The notes under the pieces are model-generated. The model did no database searches. It was given only the letters and a program-made list of their open reading frames with translations, and was not told where the DNA came from. Source: Erysipelothrix sp. (GTDB lineage: Bacteria; Bacillota_I; Bacilli_A; Erysipelotrichales; Erysipelotrichaceae). From it: a DNA stretch of 6,573 bases. How positions within the stretch are numbered: position 1 is the stretch's first letter; each line of letters starts with the position of its first letter. A program made the position numbers and the translations under genes. The DNA lies in NCBI GenBank assembly GCA_012512495.1, contig JAAZEC010000218.1, positions 1 to 6,573 of the forward strand, read 5' to 3'. Below are positions 5,652-6,573 of this stretch, piece by piece.

Positions 5652-6573
5652 TTAGTCTTTTGACAGGAAGTATACGGCACTCTCATTACGAGTATGATTG
5701 GCCGAGATAATGAAATCCTTATCTGGCAAATGCCCGACCATGAGATTCGATGGTCCTGCTCCTTCGTCCACCAGATTGACCTTGTACTCGTTGTCTTCGT
5801 ACGTCACAACGAATAACTCACTGTTCACACGACGGACCCCTCCAACAAAACAGGGAACGCCATTGAGTGTATTTCCTACCAGTGTATGGGCGAAATCAAC
5901 TTCATATGGATAAGTGAAAACTGGTTTATAACCGGACTCTGATTCCTCATAGACCTTTATGGCATTGCCATGGAATGGTTCAATGGTGATGAGTTCATCT
6001 TTCCCATCTCCGTTGATATCATATAGAGCTACCTCACCGATTTGACCATCAAGAACTTGTTCGAGTTCCCAAGCCTTATCAACATAGGGAGTCAGTTTAA
6101 CAATACCTTGATCACTTGTGAAGTAACCAATGGGTTTGCCATCTTGTTCCGTGCGATAGTATCCGTGGTTCCTGAAGAAACCACCAGCGATTTTTTCTAA
6201 GGTGACACCGGCTGTTGGATCATCAGGTAATTTGCCGACATAGATTGAGCCTGGTCGACTCCAATCTTCCTTGTGGTCTTTATCGTCCGCAATCGTGGCA
6301 CATACCACATAGTTTTGACCTTCCAGATCATAGATATCAAAACGGTGTAGATAGGGTAAAAACAAGACATCTTGAATGACCCAACCGGTTTCTTGAGAAT
6401 ACTTGCCCCAGACGAGTTTTGATTTACTAGGAGATTCTTTGAGGTAAAAATCCATAACCGCTAAAAATTCGTTCGTCTTATTTGGAATCTGGACAATGGA
6501 CATACAGCCACCGCCTTCTTCCCAAACCACTTCTCTGTTTTCAAAGTTGTCTCCCGTGTACATATAACAAGGA
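5652..6573 (-). CDS. Uncharacterised protein with FG-GAP/VCBS-like beta-propeller features, probably 5' partial
   Basis: I do not recognise a named gene. The frame ends in TAA at 5652 and is open to the window edge (at least 306 codons). The first ATG, at 6563, has no ribosome binding site in the ten bases visible before it, and the frame stays open upstream of it, so the true start is probably outside. Counting from that ATG, residues 182-191 are DINGDGKDEL, a calcium-loop motif (DxNxDG) typical of FG-GAP/VCBS propeller blades. Regularly spaced aromatic and beta-rich segments such as GSIYVGKLP, PIGYFTSDQGIVKLTPY and AIKVYEES suggest repeated blades across the chain. No membrane segment is seen; a signal peptide cannot be judged because the N-terminus is missing. 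The fold is an inference; an enzyme or a sugar- or polymer-binding protein are both possible. Its own terminator separates it from the heat-shock operon, so no functional link is implied. Confidence 0.75.
   Translation of the reverse strand, partial: PCYMYTGDNFENREVVWEEGGGCMSIVQIPNKTNEFLAVMDFYLKESPSKSKLVWGKYSQETGWVIQDVLFLPYLHRFDIYDLEGQNYVVCATIADDKDHKEDWSRPGSIYVGKLPDDPTAGVTLEKIAGGFFRNHGYYRTEQDGKPIGYFTSDQGIVKLTPYVDKAWELEQVLDGQIGEVALYDINGDGKDELITIEPFHGNAIKVYEESESGYKPVFTYPYEVDFAHTLVGNTLNGVPCFVGGVRRVNSELFVVTYEDNEYKVNLVDEGAGPSNLMVGHLPDKDFIISANHTRNESAVYFLSKD

Overview
The window holds the class I heat-shock locus of a low-GC Gram-positive-type bacterium, read entirely from the minus strand. In transcription order, from high to low coordinates: the 3' part of an unrelated gene (predicted beta-propeller protein) with its intrinsic terminator; the sigma-A promoter and CIRCE operator; hrcA, grpE, dnaK and dnaJ in a tight operon; a second CIRCE; and the first 320 codons of clpB, cut by the left edge of the window.

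Lineage. The gene order hrcA-grpE-dnaK-dnaJ, CIRCE operators and strong AGGAGG-type ribosome binding sites point to Bacillota or the related Mollicutes/Erysipelotrichia branch. The DnaK is 598 residues and lacks the roughly 24-residue ATPase-domain segment of proteobacterial DnaK, as is usual in Gram-positives. Placing clpB under CIRCE, rather than under CtsR as in Bacillus, is more typical of Mollicutes and some Lactobacillales. TGA ends hrcA and the tryptophan codon checked in hrcA is TGG, so the mycoplasma code is not used. A genus cannot be named from this sequence.

How the genes work together. HrcA is the repressor; it binds CIRCE and so shuts off its own operon and probably clpB. GrpE, DnaK and DnaJ form the Hsp70 folding machine, and ClpB is the disaggregase that hands unfolded chains to it. 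HrcA repression, protein disaggregation and refolding are thus encoded on one stretch of about 5.5 kb. Spacing inside the operon is 1, 14 and 19 bases, with each ribosome binding site at or near the end of the previous gene.

Regulation seen in sequence. The main promoter is a perfect TTGACA-N16-TATAAT whose -35 box lies inside the CIRCE; the single mismatch in that operator is the C of TTGACA. The second CIRCE sits directly against the clpB ribosome binding site and can also fold as an RNA hairpin.

Novelty. This is mostly a conserved housekeeping region. I see no undescribed system. The points worth a second look are the architecture of the two CIRCE elements and the uncharacterised propeller gene upstream. 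No stretch over 300 bases lacks a gene; the longest gap is 138 bases (5514-5651) and holds the terminator, operator, promoter and ribosome binding site. Plus-strand open frames are antisense shadows of these genes.
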